A DNA stretch of 64,000 nucleotides. Origin: Pleurodeles waltl. Taxonomy: Eukaryota; Chordata; Amphibia; Caudata; Salamandridae. The stretch lies in assembly GCF_031143425.1 (NCBI RefSeq), contig NC_090440.1, positions 1,264,909,123 to 1,264,973,122 on the forward strand, read 5' to 3'. How positions within the stretch are numbered: the first letter of the stretch is position 1; the number at the start of each line of letters is the position of its first letter. The notes below the pieces were generated by a model that was not told the origin of the DNA, did not search any database, and saw only the letters and a program-made list of their open reading frames with translations. Shown here piece after piece: positions 49,390 through 61,474 of the stretch. Position numbers and translations under genes: made by a program.

Positions 49390-50920
49390 ATGATACCTCA
49401 CTTGTGTGGGTAGGCCTAGCGCCCGCGACAGGAAATGCCCCAAAGCACAACGTGGACACATCCCATTTTTTGACAGAAAACAGAGCTGTTTTTTGCAAAG
49501 TGCCTACCTGTAGGTTTTATCCTCTAGCTCAGCCGGCACCTAGGGAAACCTACCAAACCTGTGCAGTTTTAAAAACTAGAGACCTAGGGGAATCGAAGAT
49601 GGGGTGACTTGTGGGGCTCTGACCAGGTTCTGTTACCCAGAATTCTTTGCAAACCTCAAAATTTGGCTAAAAAACACATTTTCCTCATATTTCGGTGACA
49701 GAAAGTTCTGGAATCTGAGAGGAGCCACAAATTTCCTTCCACCCAGCGTTTCCCCAAGTCTCCAGATAAAAATGGTACCTCACTTGTGTGGGTATGCCTA
49801 GCGCCCGCGACAGGATATGCCCCAAAACACAAAGTGGGCACATCAAATTTTTTCACAGAAAACAGAGCTGTTTTTTGCAAAGTGCCTACCTGTAGATTTT
49901 GGCCTCTAGCTCAGCCGGCACCTAGGGAAACCTACCAAACCTGTGCATTTTTTAAAACTAGAGACCTAGGGGAATCCAAGATGGGGTGACTTGTGGGGCT
50001 CTGACCAGGTTCTGTTACCCAGAATCCTTTGCAAACCTCAAAATGTGGCTTAAAAAAAACAAATTTTTCTCACATTTCGGTGACAGAACGTTCTGGAATC
50101 TGAGAGGAGCCACAAATTTCCTTCCACCCAGCATTTCCCCAAGTCTCCCGATAAAAATGGTACCTCACTTGTGTGGGTATGCCTAGCGCTCGCGACAGGA
50201 TATGCCCCAAAACACAACGTGGGTACATCACATTTTTTCACAGAAAACAGAGCTTTTTTTGCAAAGTGCCTACCTGTAGATTTTGGCCTCTAGCTTAGCC
50301 GGCACCTAGGGAAACCTACCAAACCTGTGCATTTTTTAAAACTAGAGACCTCGGGAAATCCAAGATGGGGTGACTTGCGGGGCTCTGACCAGGTTCTGTT
50401 ACCCAGAATCCTTTGCAAACCTCAAAATTTGGCTAAAAAAACACTTTTTCCTGTCATTTCGGTGACAGAAAGTTCTGGAATCTGAGAGGAGCCACAAATT
50501 TCCTTCCACCCAGCGTTCCCCCAAGTCTCCCGATAAAAATGGTATCTCACTTGTGTGGGTATGCCTAGCGCCCGCGACAGGATATGCCCCAAAACACAAC
50601 GTGGGCACATCACATTTTTTCACAGAAAACAGAGCTGTTTTTTGCAAAATGCCTACCTGTAGATTTTGGCCTCTAGCTCAGCCGTCACCTAGGGAAACCT
50701 ACCAAACCTGTGCATTTTTGAAAACTAGAGACCTAGGGGAATCCAAGATGGGGTGACTTGTGGGGCTCTGACCAGGTTCTGTTACCCAGAATCCTTTACA
50801 AACCTCAAAATTTGGCTAAAAAACACATTTTCTTCAAATTATGGTGACAGAAAGTTCTGGAATCTGAGAGGAGCCACAAATTTCCTTCCACCCAGTGTTC
50901 CCCCAAGTCTCCCGATAAAA
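49390..50920 (+). repeat. Four-monomer (1,531 bp) unit, copy 1
   Basis: Starts inside are 49605, 49987 and 50371. The unit is marked by ctgtaggtttt, gtgcagttttaaaaac and aatcgaag near 49,510-49,600, the form ttcctcatatttcgg, aaagtgggcacatcaaat, gacagaacgttctgg near 50,085, and tagcttagccgg near 50,291. Each recurs 1,531-1,532 bp later. Confidence 0.86.
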
Positions 50921-52250
50921 ATGATACCTCACTTGTGTGGGTAGGCCTAGCGCCCGCGACAGGAAATGCCCCAAAGCACAACGTGGACACATCCCATTTT
51001 TTGACAGAAAACAGAGCTGTTTTTTGCAAAGTGCCTACCTGTAGGTTTTGGCCTCTAGCTCAGCCGGCACCTAGGGAAACCTACCAAACCTGTGCAGTTT
51101 TAAAAACTAGAGACCTAGGGGAATCGAAGATGGGGTGACTTGTGGGGCTCTGACCAGGTTCTGTTACCCAGAATTCTTTGCAAACCTCTAAATTTGGCTA
51201 AAAAACACATTTTCCTCATATTTCGGTGACAGAAAGTTCTGGAATCTGAGAGGAGCCACAAATTTCCTTCCACCCAGCGTTTCCCCAAGTCTCCCGATAA
51301 AAATGGTACCTCAGTTGTGTGGGTATGCCTAGCGCCCGCGACAGGATATGCCCCAAAACACAACGTGGGCAAATCAAATTTTTTCACAGAAAACAGAGCT
51401 GTTTTTTGCAAAGTGCCTACCTGTAGATTTTGGCCTCTAGCTCAGCCGGCACCTAGGGAAACCTACCAAACCTGTGCATTTTTTAAAACTAGAGACCTAG
51501 GGGAATGCAAGATGGGGTGACTTGTGGGGCTCTGACCAGGTTCTGTTACCCAGAATCCTTTGCAAACCTCAAAATGTGGCTAAAAAAACCCACATTTTTC
51601 TCACATTTCGGTGACAGAACGTTCTGGAATCTGAGAGGAGCCACAAATTTCCTTCCACCCAGCGTTTCCCCAAGTCTCCCGATAAAAATGGTACCTCACT
51701 TGTGTGGGTATGCCTAGCTCCCGCGACAGGATATGCCCCAAAACACAACGTGGGTACATCACATTTTTTCACAGAAAACAGAGCTGTTTTTTGCAAAGTG
51801 CCTACCTGTAGATTTTGGCCTCTAGCTTAGCCGGCACCTAGGGAAACCTACCAAACCTGTGCATTTTTTAAAACTAGAGACCTCGGGGAATCCAAGATGG
51901 GGTGACTTGTGGGGCTCTGACCAGGTTCTGTTACCCAGAATCCTATGCAAACCTCAAAATTTGGCTAAAAAAACACTTTTTCCTGTCATTTCGGTGACAG
52001 AAAGTTCTGGAATCTGAGAGGAGCCACAAATTTCCTTCCACCCAGCATTCCCCCAAGTCTCCCGATAAAAATGGTATCTCACTTGTGTGGGTATGCCTAG
52101 CTCCCGCGACAGGATATGCCCCAAAACACAACGGGGGCACATCACATTTTTTCACAGAAAACAGAGCTGTTTTTTGCAAAGTGCCTACCTGTAGATTTTG
52201 GCCTCTAGCTCAGCCGGCACCTCGGGAAACCTACCAAACTTGTGCATGTT
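50921..52250 (+). repeat. Four-monomer (1,531 bp) unit, copy 2
   Basis: Starts inside are 51136, 51518 and 51903. It repeats the private marks of the previous unit, including gacagaacgttctgg (near 51,612) and tagcttagccgg (near 51,822). Changes include aaaaaaacccacattttt near 51,583 and cctagctcccgcg in two monomers. Confidence 0.86.
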
Positions 52251-52779
52251 TTAAAACTAGAGACCTAGGGGAATCGAAGATGGGGTGACTTGTGGGGCTC
52301 TGACCAGGTTCTGTTACCCAGAATCCTTTGCAAACCTCAAAATGTGGCTAAAAAAACAAATTTTTCTCACATTTCGGTGACAGAAAGTTCTGGAATCTGA
52401 GAGGAGGCACAAATTTCCTTCCGCCCAGTGTTCCCCCAAGTCTGTCGATAAAAATGATACCTCACTTGTGTGGGTAGGCCTAGCGCCCGTGACAGGAAAT
52501 GTCCCAAAACACAGCGTGGGCACATCCCATTTTTTGACAGAAAACAGAGCTGATTTTTGTAAAGTGCCTACCTGTAGATTTTGGCCTCTAGCTCAACCGG
52601 CACCTAGGGAAACCTACCAACCCTGTGCATTTTTTTAAACTAGAGACCTAGGGGAATCCAAGATGGGGTGACTTGTGGGGCTCTAACCAGGTTCTGTTAC
52701 CCAGAATCCCTTGCAAACCTCAAAATTTGGATAAAAAAACCCATTTTACTCACATTTCGGTGACAGAAAGTTCTGGAAT
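52251..52779 (+). repeat. Mixed monomers between blocks
   Basis: Anchors are at 52286 and 52669. The 52286 monomer has ccgcccagtg, agtctgtcgat and cacagcgtgggc, all unusual in this window. It does not repeat locally. Confidence 0.82.
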
Positions 52780-53051
52780 CTGAGAGGAGACACAAATTTC
52801 CTTCCACCCAGCGTTCCCCCAAGTCTCCCGATAAAAATGGTACCTCACTTGTGTGGGTAGGCCTAGCGCCTGCGACAGGATATGCCCCAAAACACGACAT
52901 GGACACATCACATTTTCAGAAAGAAAACAGATCTGTTTTTTACCAAGTGCCTAGCTGTGGATTTTGGCCTCTAGCTCAGCTGGCACCTGGGGAAACCTAG
53001 CAAACCTGCACATTTTTGAAAACTAGACACCTAGGGGAATCCAAGATGGGG

Positions 53052-55731
53052 GGACATGTGGGGCTCTGACCTGGTTCTGTTAACCAGAATCCTTTGCAAA
53101 CCTCAAAATTTGGCTAAAAAAACACATTTTCCTCACATTTCGTTGACAGAAAGTTCTGGAATCTGAGAGGAGCCACAAATTTCCTTCCACCCAGCGTTAC
53201 CCCAAGTCTGCCTATAAAAATGATACCTCACTTGTGTGGGTAGGCCTAGCGCCCGCGACAGGAAATGTCCCAAAACACATAGTGGGCACATCCCATTTTT
53301 TGACAGAAAACAGAGCTGTTTTTTGCAAAGTGCCTACCTGTAGATTCTGGCCTCTAGCTCAGCCGGCACCTAGGGAAACCTACAAAACCTGTGCATTTTT
53401 TAAAACTAGAGACCTAGAGGAATCCAAGATGGGGTGACTTGTGGGGCTCTGACCAGGTTCTGTTACCCAGAATCCTTTGCAAACCTCAAAATTTGGCTAA
53501 AAAAAAACATTTTCCTCACATTTCGGTGACAGAAAGTTCTGGAATCTGAGATTAGCCACAAATTTCCTTCCACCCAGCGTTACCCCAAGTCTGCCGATAA
53601 AAATGATACCTCACTTGTGTGGGTAGGCCTAGCGCCCGCGACAGGAAATGTCCCAAAACACATAGTGGCACATCCCATTTTTTGACAGAAAACAGAGCTG
53701 TTTTTTGCAAAGTGCCTACCTGTAGATTTTGGCCTCTAGCTCAGCCGGCACCTAGGGAAACCTACAAAACCTGTGTATTTTTGAAAACTAGAGACCTAGG
53801 GGAATCCAAGATGGGGTGACTTGTGGGGCTCTGACCAGGTTTTGTTACCAGAATCCTTTGCAAACCTCAAAATTTGGGTAAAAAAACACTTTTTCCTGTC
53901 ATTTCGGTGACAGAAAGTTCTGGAATCTGAGAGGAGCCAAAAATTTCCTTCCACCCAGCGTTTCCCCAATTCTCCCGATAAAAATGGTACCTCACTTGTG
54001 TGGGTATGCCTAGTGCCCGCGACAGGATATTCCCCAAAACACGACGTGAACACATCACATTTTCAGAAAGAAAACGGATCTGTTTATTACTAAGTGCCTA
54101 GCTGTGGATTTTGGCCTCTAGCTCAGCCGGCACCTAGGGAAACCTAGCAAACATGCACATTTTTTAAAACTAGACACCTAGGGGAATCCAAGATGGGGTG
54201 ACTTGTGGGGCTCTGACCAGGTTCTGTTACCCAGAATCCTATGCAAACCTCAAAATTTGGCAAAAAAAACACTTTTTCCTGTCATTTCGGTGACAGAAAG
54301 TTCTGGAATCTGAGAGGAGCCACAAATTTCCTTCCACAAAGCGTTCCCACAAGTCTCCCGATAAAAATGGTACCTCACTTGTGTGGGTAGGCCTAGCGCC
54401 CGCGACAGGATATGCCCCAAAAACACAACGTGGACACATACCATTTTTTCACAGAAAACAGAGCTGTTTTTTGCAAAGTGCCTACCTGTAGATTTTGGCC
54501 TCTAGCTCAGCCGACACCTAGGGAAACCTACCAAACCTGTGCATTTTTGAAAACTAGAGACCTAGGGGAATCCAAGATGGGGTGACTTGTGGGGCTCTGA
54601 CCAGGTTCTGTTACCCAGAATCCTTTGCAAACCTCAAAATTTGGCTAAAAAAACACTTTTTCCTGTCATTTCGGTGACAGAAAGTTCTGGAATCTAAGAG
54701 GAGCCACAAATTTCCTTCCACCCAGTGTTCCCCCAAGTCTCCCGATAAAAATGATACCTCACTTGTGTGGGTATGCCTAGCGCCCGCGACAGGATATTCC
54801 CCAAAACACGACGTGGACACATCACATTTTCAGAAAGAAAACGGATCTGTTTATTACTAAGTGCCTAGCTGTGGATTTTGGCCTCTAGCTCAGCCGGCAC
54901 CTAGGGAAACCTAGCAAACATGCACATTTTTTAAAACTAGACACCTAGGGGAATCCAAGATGGGGTGACTTGTGGGGCTCTGACCAGGTTCTGTTACCCA
55001 GAATCCTTTGCAGACCTCAAAATTTGGCTAAAAAAACACTTTTTCCTGTCATTTCGGTGACAGAAAGTTCTGGAATCTAAGAGGAGCCACAAATTTCCTT
55101 CCACCCAGCGTTTCCCCAAGTCTCCCGATAAAAATGGTACCTCACTTGTGTGGGTATGCCTAGCGCCCGCAACAGGATATGCCCCAAAACACGACGTGGA
55201 CACATCACATTTTCAGAAAGAAAACGGATCTGTTTTTTACTAAGTGCCTAGCTGTGGATTTTGGCCTCTAGCTCAGCTGGCACCTGGGGAAACCTAGCAA
55301 ACCTGCACATTTTTGAAAACTAGACACCTAGGGGAATCCAAGATGGGGTGACTTGTGGGGCTCTGACCAGGTTCTGTTACCCAGAATCCTTTGCAAACCT
55401 CAAAATGTGGCAAAAAAAACACTTTTTCCAATCATTTCGGTGACAGAAAGTTCTGGAATCTGAGAGGAGACACAAATTTCCTTCCACCCAGCGTTCCCCC
55501 AAGTCTCCCGATAAAAATGGTACCTCACTTGTGTGGGTAGGCCTAGCGCCCGCGACAGGATATGCCCCAAAACACGACATGGACACATCACATTTTCAGA
55601 AAGAAAACAGATCTGTTTTTTACCAAGTGCCTAGCTGTGGATTTTGGCCTCTAGCTCAGCTGGCACCTGGGGAAACCTAGCAAACCGGAACATTTTTTAA
55701 AACTAGACACCTAGGGGAATCCAAGATGGGG
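53052..55731 (+). repeat. Block E unit, seven-monomer form (2,680 bp)
   Basis: Starts are 53052, 53435, 53817, 54199, 54583, 54966 and 55349. The first monomer has tttcgttgacag and cctataaaaatg; the second has gagattagcc and catagtggcac; the third has gttaccagaatcc, gggtaaaaaaac and gagccaaaaat; the fourth has cagaatcctatgc, ccacaaagcgttcccac and cacataccat. Similarity to the next copy starts upstream at about 52,780. Confidence 0.93.
53213..53220 (+). other. TATA-like variant private to block E (first of three)
   Basis: Most monomers read cgataaaaatg at this place. The first monomer of each block-E unit instead reads tataaaaa, here and at 55893-55900 and 59340-59347. This is an exact TATA-box-like string created by a base change, with no transcript evidence. 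Confidence 0.3.
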
Positions 55732-58700
55732 TGACATGTGGGGCTCTGACCAGGTTCTGTTAACCAGAATCCTTTGCAAACCTCAAAATTTGGCTAAAAA
55801 AACACATTTTCCTCACATTTCGTTGACAGAAAGTTCTGGAATCTGAGAGGAGCCACAAATTTCCTTCCACCCAGCGTTACCCCAAGTCTGCCTATAAAAA
55901 TGATACCTCACTTGTGTGGGTAGGCCTAGCGCCCGCGACAGGAAATGTCCCAAAACACATAGTGGGCACATCCCATTTTTTGACAGAAAACAGAGCTGTT
56001 TTTTGCAAAGTGCCTACCTGTAGATTCTGGCCTCTAGCTCAGCCGGCACCTAGGGAAACCTACAAAACCTGTGCATTTTTGAAAACTAGAGACCTAGAGG
56101 AATCCAAGATGGGGTGACTTGTGGGGCTCTGACCAGGTTCTGTTACCCAGAATCCTTTGCAAACCTCAAAATTTGGCTAAAAAAAAACATTTTCCTCACA
56201 TTTCGGTGACAGAAAGTTCTGGAATCTGAGATTAGCCACAAATTTCCTTCCACCCAGCGTTACCCCAAGTCTGCCGATAAAAATGATACCTCACTTGTGT
56301 GGGTAGGCCTAGCGCCCGCGACAGGAAATGTCCCAAAACACATAGTGGCACATCCCATTTTTTGACAGAAAACAGAGCTGTTTTTTGCAAAGTGCCTACC
56401 TGTAGATTTTGTCCTCTAGCTCAGCCGGCACCTAGGGAAACCTACAAAACCTGTGTATTTTTGAAAACTAGAGACCTAGGGGAATCCAAGATGGGGTGAC
56501 TTGTGGGGCTCTGACCAGGTTTTGTTACCAGAATCCTTTGCAAACCTCAAAATTTGGGTAAAAAAACACTTTTTCCTGTCATTTCGGTGACAGAAAGTTC
56601 TGGAATCTGAGAGGAGCCAAAAATTTCCTTCCACCCAGCGTTTCCCAAATTCTCCAGATAAAAATGGTACCTCACTTGTGTGGGTATGCCTAGCGCCCGC
56701 GACAGGATATTCCCCAAAACACGACGTGGACACATCACATTTTCAGAAAGAAAACGGATCTGTTTATTACTAAGTGCCTAGCTGTGGATTTTGGCCTCTA
56801 GCTCAGCCGGCACCTAGGGAAACCTAGCAAACATGCACATTTTTTAAAACTAGACACCTAGGGGAATCCAAGATGGGGTGACTTGTGGGGCTCTGACCAG
56901 GTTCTGTTACCCAGAATCCTATGCAAACCTCAAAATTTGGCAAAAAAAACACTTTTTCCTGTCATTTCGGTGACAGAAAGTTCTGGAATCTGAGAGGAGC
57001 CACAAATTTCCTTCCACAAAGCGTTCCCACAAGTCTCCCGATAAAAATGGTACCTCACTTGTGTGGGTAGGCCTAGCGCCCGCGACAGGATATGCCCCAA
57101 AAACACAACGTGGACACATACCAATTTTTCACAGAAAACAGAGCTGTTTTTTGCAAAGTGCCTACCTGTAGATTTTGGCCTCTAGCTCAGCCGACACCTA
57201 GGGAAACCTACCAAACCTGTGCATTTTTGAAAACTAGAGACCTAGGGGAATCCAAGATGGGGTGACTTGTGGGGCTCTGACCAGGTTCTGTTAACCAGAA
57301 TCCTTTGCAAACCTCAAAATTTGGCTAAAAAACACATTTTCCTCAAATTATGGTGACAGAAAGTTCTGGAATCTGAGAGGAGCCACAAATTTCCTTCCAC
57401 CCAGTGTTCCCCCAAGTCTCCCGATAAAAATGATACCTCACTTGTGTGGGTATGCCTAGCGCCCGCGACAGGATATTCCCCAAAACACGACGTGGACACA
57501 TCACATTTTCAGAAAGAAACCGGATCTGTTTATTACTAAGTGCCTAGCTGTGGATTTTGGCCTCTAGCTCAGCCGGCACCTAGGGAAACCTAGCAAACAT
57601 GCACATTTTTTAAAACTAGACACCTAGGGGAATCCAAGATGGGGTGACTTGTGGGGCTCTGACCAGGTTCTGTTACCCAGAATCCTATGCAAACCTCAAA
57701 ATTTGGCAAAAAAAACACTTTTTCCTGTCATTTCGGTGACAGAAAGTTCTGGAATCTGAGAGGAGCCACAAATTTCCTTCCACAAAGCGTTCCCACAAGT
57801 CTCCCGATAAAAATGGTACCTCACTTGTGTGGGTAGGCCTAGCGCCCGCGACAGGATATGCCCCAAAAACACAACGTGGACACATACCATTTTTTCACAG
57901 AAAACAGAGCTGTTTTTTGCAAAGTGCCTACCTGTAGATTTTGGCCTCTAGCTCAGCCGACACCTAGGGAAACCTACCAAACCTGTGCATTTTTGAAAAC
58001 TAGAGACCTAGGGGAATCCAAGATGGGGTGACTTGTGGGGCTCTGACCAGGTTCTGTTACCCAGAATCCTTTGCAAACCTCAAAATTTGGCTAAAAAAAC
58101 ACTTTTTCCTGTCATTTCGGTGACAGAAAGTTCTGGAATCTAAGAGGAGCCACAAATTTCCTTCCACCCAGTGTTCCCCCAAGTCTCCCGATAAAAATGA
58201 TACCTCACTTGTGTGGGTATGCCTAGCGCCCGCGACAGGATATTCCCCAAAACACGACGTGGACACATCACATTTTCAGAAAGAAAACGGATCTGTTTAT
58301 TACTAAGTGCCTAGCTGTGGATTTTGGCCTCTAGCTCAGCCGGCACCTAGGGAAACCTAGCAAACATGCACATTTTTTAAAACTAGACACCTAGGGGAAT
58401 CCAAGATGGGGTGACTTGTGGGGCTCTGACCAGGTTCTGTTACCCAGAATCCTTTGCAGACCTCAAAATTTGGCAAAAAAAACACTTTTTCCTGTCATTT
58501 CGGTGACAGAAAGTTCTGGAATCTAAGAGGAGCCACAAATTTCCTTCCACCCAGCGTTTCCCCAAGTCTCCCGATAAAAATGGTACCTCACTTGTGTGGG
58601 TATGCCTAGCGCCCGCAACAGGATATGCCCCAAAACACGACGTGGACACATCACATTTTCAGAAAGAAAACGGATCTGTTTTTTACTAAGTGCCTAGCTG

Positions 58701-59178
58701 TGGATTTTGGCCTCTAGCTCAGCTGGCACCTGGGGAAACCTAGCAAACCTGCACATTTTTGAAAACTAGACACCTAGGGGAATCCAAGATGGGGTGACTT
58801 GTGGGGCTCTGACCAGGTTCTGTTACCCAGAATCCTTTGCAAACCTCAGAATGTGTCAAAAAAAACACTTTTTCCTATCATTTCGGTGACAGAAAGTTCT
58901 GGAATCTGAGAGGAGACACAAATTTCCTTCCACCCAGCGTTCCCCCAAGTCTCCCGATAAAAATGGTACCTCACTTGTGTGGGTAGGCCTAGCGCCCGCG
59001 ACAGGATATGCCCCCAAAACACGACATGGACACATCACATTTTCAGAAAGAAAACAGATCTGTTTTTTACCAAGTGCCTAGCTGTGGATTTTGGCCTCTA
59101 GCTCAGCTGGCACCTGGGGAAACCTAGCAAACCGGAACATTTTTGAAAACTAGACACCTAGGGGAATCCAAGATGGGG
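55732..59178 (+). repeat. Block E unit, nine-monomer form (3,447 bp)
   Basis: Starts are 55732, 56115, 56497, 56879, 57263, 57645, 58029, 58412 and 58795. The first four match the seven-monomer unit at an offset of 2,680 bp, and the last three match it at 3,446 bp. The extra 766 bp is a repeat of the fourth and fifth positions: 56879 resembles 57645, and 57263 is a variant with the cctcaaattatgg front half standing where a cctgtcatttcgg monomer is expected. Confidence 0.93.
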
Positions 59179-61091
59179 TGACATGTGGGGCTCTGACCAG
59201 GTTCTGTTAACCAGAATCCTTTGCAAACCTCAAAATTTGGCTAAAAAAACACATTTTCCTCACATTTCGTTGACAGAAAGTTCTGGAATCTGAGAGGAGC
59301 CACAAATTTCCTTCCACCCAGCGTTACCCCAAGTCTGCCTATAAAAATGATACCTCACTTGTGTGGGTAGGCCTAGCGCCCGCGACAGGAAATGTCCCAA
59401 AACACATAGTGGGCACATCCCATTTTTTGACAGAAAACAGAGCTGTTTTTTGCAAAGTGCCTACCTGTAGATTCTGGCCTCTAGCTCAGCCGGCACCTAG
59501 GGAAACCTACAAAACCTGTGCATTTTTGAAAACTAGAGACCTAGAGGAATCCAAGATGGGGTGACTTGTGGGGCTCTGACCAGGTTCTGTTACCCAGAAT
59601 CCTTTGCAAACCTCAAAATTTGGCTAAAAAAAAACATTTTCCTCACATTTCGGTGACAGAAAGTTCTGGAATCTGAGATTAGCCACAAATTTCCTTCCAC
59701 CCAGCGTTACCCCAAGTCTGCCGATAAAAATGATACCTCACTTGTGTGGGTAGGCCTAGCGCCCGCGACAGGAAATGTCCCAAAACACATAGTGGCACAT
59801 CCCATTTTTTGACAGAAAACAGAGCTGTTTTTTGCAAAGTGCCTACCTGTAGATTTTGTCCTCTAGCTCAGCCGGCACCTAGGGAAACCTACAAAACCTG
59901 TGTATTTTTGAAAACTAGAGACCTAGGGGAATCCAAGATGGGGTGACTTGTGGGGCTCTGACCAGGTTTTGTTACCAGAATCCTTTGCAAACCTCAAAAT
60001 TTGGGTAAAAAAACACTTTTTCCTGTCATTTCGGTGACAGAAAGTTCTGGAATCTGAGAGGAGCCAAAAATTTCCTTCCACCCAGCGTTTCCCAAATTCT
60101 CCCGATAAAAATGGTACCTCACTTGTGTGGGTATGCCTAGCGCCCGCGACAGGATATTCCCCAAAACACGACGTGGACACATCACATTTTCAGAAAGAAA
60201 ACGGATCTGTTTATTACTAAGTGCCTAGCTGTGGATTTTGGCCTCTAGCTCAGCCGGCACCTAGGGAAACCGAGCAAACATGCACATTTTTTAAAACTAG
60301 ACACCTAGGGGAATCCAAGATGGGGTGACTTGTGGGGCTCTGACCAGGTTCTGTTACCCAGAATCCTATGCAAACCTCAAAATTTGGCAAAAAAAACACT
60401 TTTTCCTGTCATTTCGGTGACAGAAAGTTCTGGAATCTGAGAGGAGCCACAAATTTCCTTCCACAAAGCGTTCCCACAAGTCTCCCGATAAAAATGGTAC
60501 CTCACTTGTGTGGGTAGGCCTAGCGCCCGCGACAGGATATGCCCCAAAAACACAACGTGGACACATACCAATTTTTCACAGAAAACAGAGCAGTTTTTTG
60601 CAAAGTGCCTACCTGTAGATTTTGGCCTCTAGCTCAGCCGACACCTAGGGAAACCTACCAAACCTGTGCATTTTTGAAAACTAGAGACCTAGGGGAATCC
60701 AAGATGGGGTGACTTGTGGGGCTCTGACCAGGTTCTGTTAACCAGAATCCTTTGCAAACCTCAAAATTTGGCTAAAAAACACATTTTCCTCAAATTATGG
60801 TGACAGAAAGTTCTGGAATCTGAGAGGAGCCACAAATTTCCTTCCACCCAGTGTTCCCCCAAGTCTCCCGATAAAAATGATACCTCACTTGTGTGGGTAT
60901 GCCTAGCGCCCGCGACAGGATATTCCCCAAAACACGACGTGGACACATCACATTTTCAGAAAGAAAACGGATCTGTTTATTACTAAGTGCCTAGCTGTGG
61001 ATTTTGGCCTCTAGCTCAGCCGGCACCTAGGGAAACCTAGCAAACATGCACATTTTTTAAAACTAGACACCTAGGGGAATCCAAGATGGGG
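59179..61091 (+). repeat. Block E unit, five-monomer form (1,913 bp)
   Basis: Starts are 59179, 59562, 59944, 60326 and 60710. It repeats the nine-monomer copy at 3,447 bp, including the cctcaaattatgg variant at 60710. The 61092 monomer starts as the expected copy of 57645 but switches back to the unit's first monomer at about 61,254-61,262, closing a five-monomer cycle. Confidence 0.92.
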
Positions 61092-61474
61092 TGACTTGTG
61101 GGGCTCTGACCAGGTTCTGTTACCCAGAATCCTATGCAAACCTCAAAATTTGGCAAAAAAAACACTTTTTCCTGTCATTTCGGTGACAGAAAGTTCTGCA
61201 ATCTGAGAGGAGCCACAAATTTCCTTCCACAAAGCGTTCCCACAAGTCTCCCGATAAAAATGATACCTCACTTGTGTGGGTAGGCCTAGCGCCCGCGACA
61301 GGAAATGTCCCAAAACACATAGTGGGCACATCCCATTTTTTGACAGAAAACAGAGCTGTTTTTTGCAAAGTGCCTACCTGTAGATTCTGGCCCCTAGCTC
61401 AGCCGGCACCTAGGGAAACCTACAAAACCTGTGCATTTTTGAAAACTAGAGACCTAGAGGAATCCAAGATGGGG
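61092..61474 (+). repeat. Hybrid monomer, block E
   Basis: The front half carries the marks of the 60326 type (cagaatcctatgc, ccacaaagcgttcccac, tcccgat with g at 61253). The back half carries the marks of the 59179 type (aatgatacc with a at 61263, then cacatagtgggc and agattctggcc). Crossover lies within 61,254-61,262, where both parents read ataaaaatg. Confidence 0.9.

Noticed and set aside
53138..53154. CENP-B box (tttcgttg...)
   Set aside because: The first eight bases match the start of the CENP-B consensus, but the essential later A and CGGG positions are not there (the sequence reads acagaaag). The ordinary tttcggtgacag form also fails.
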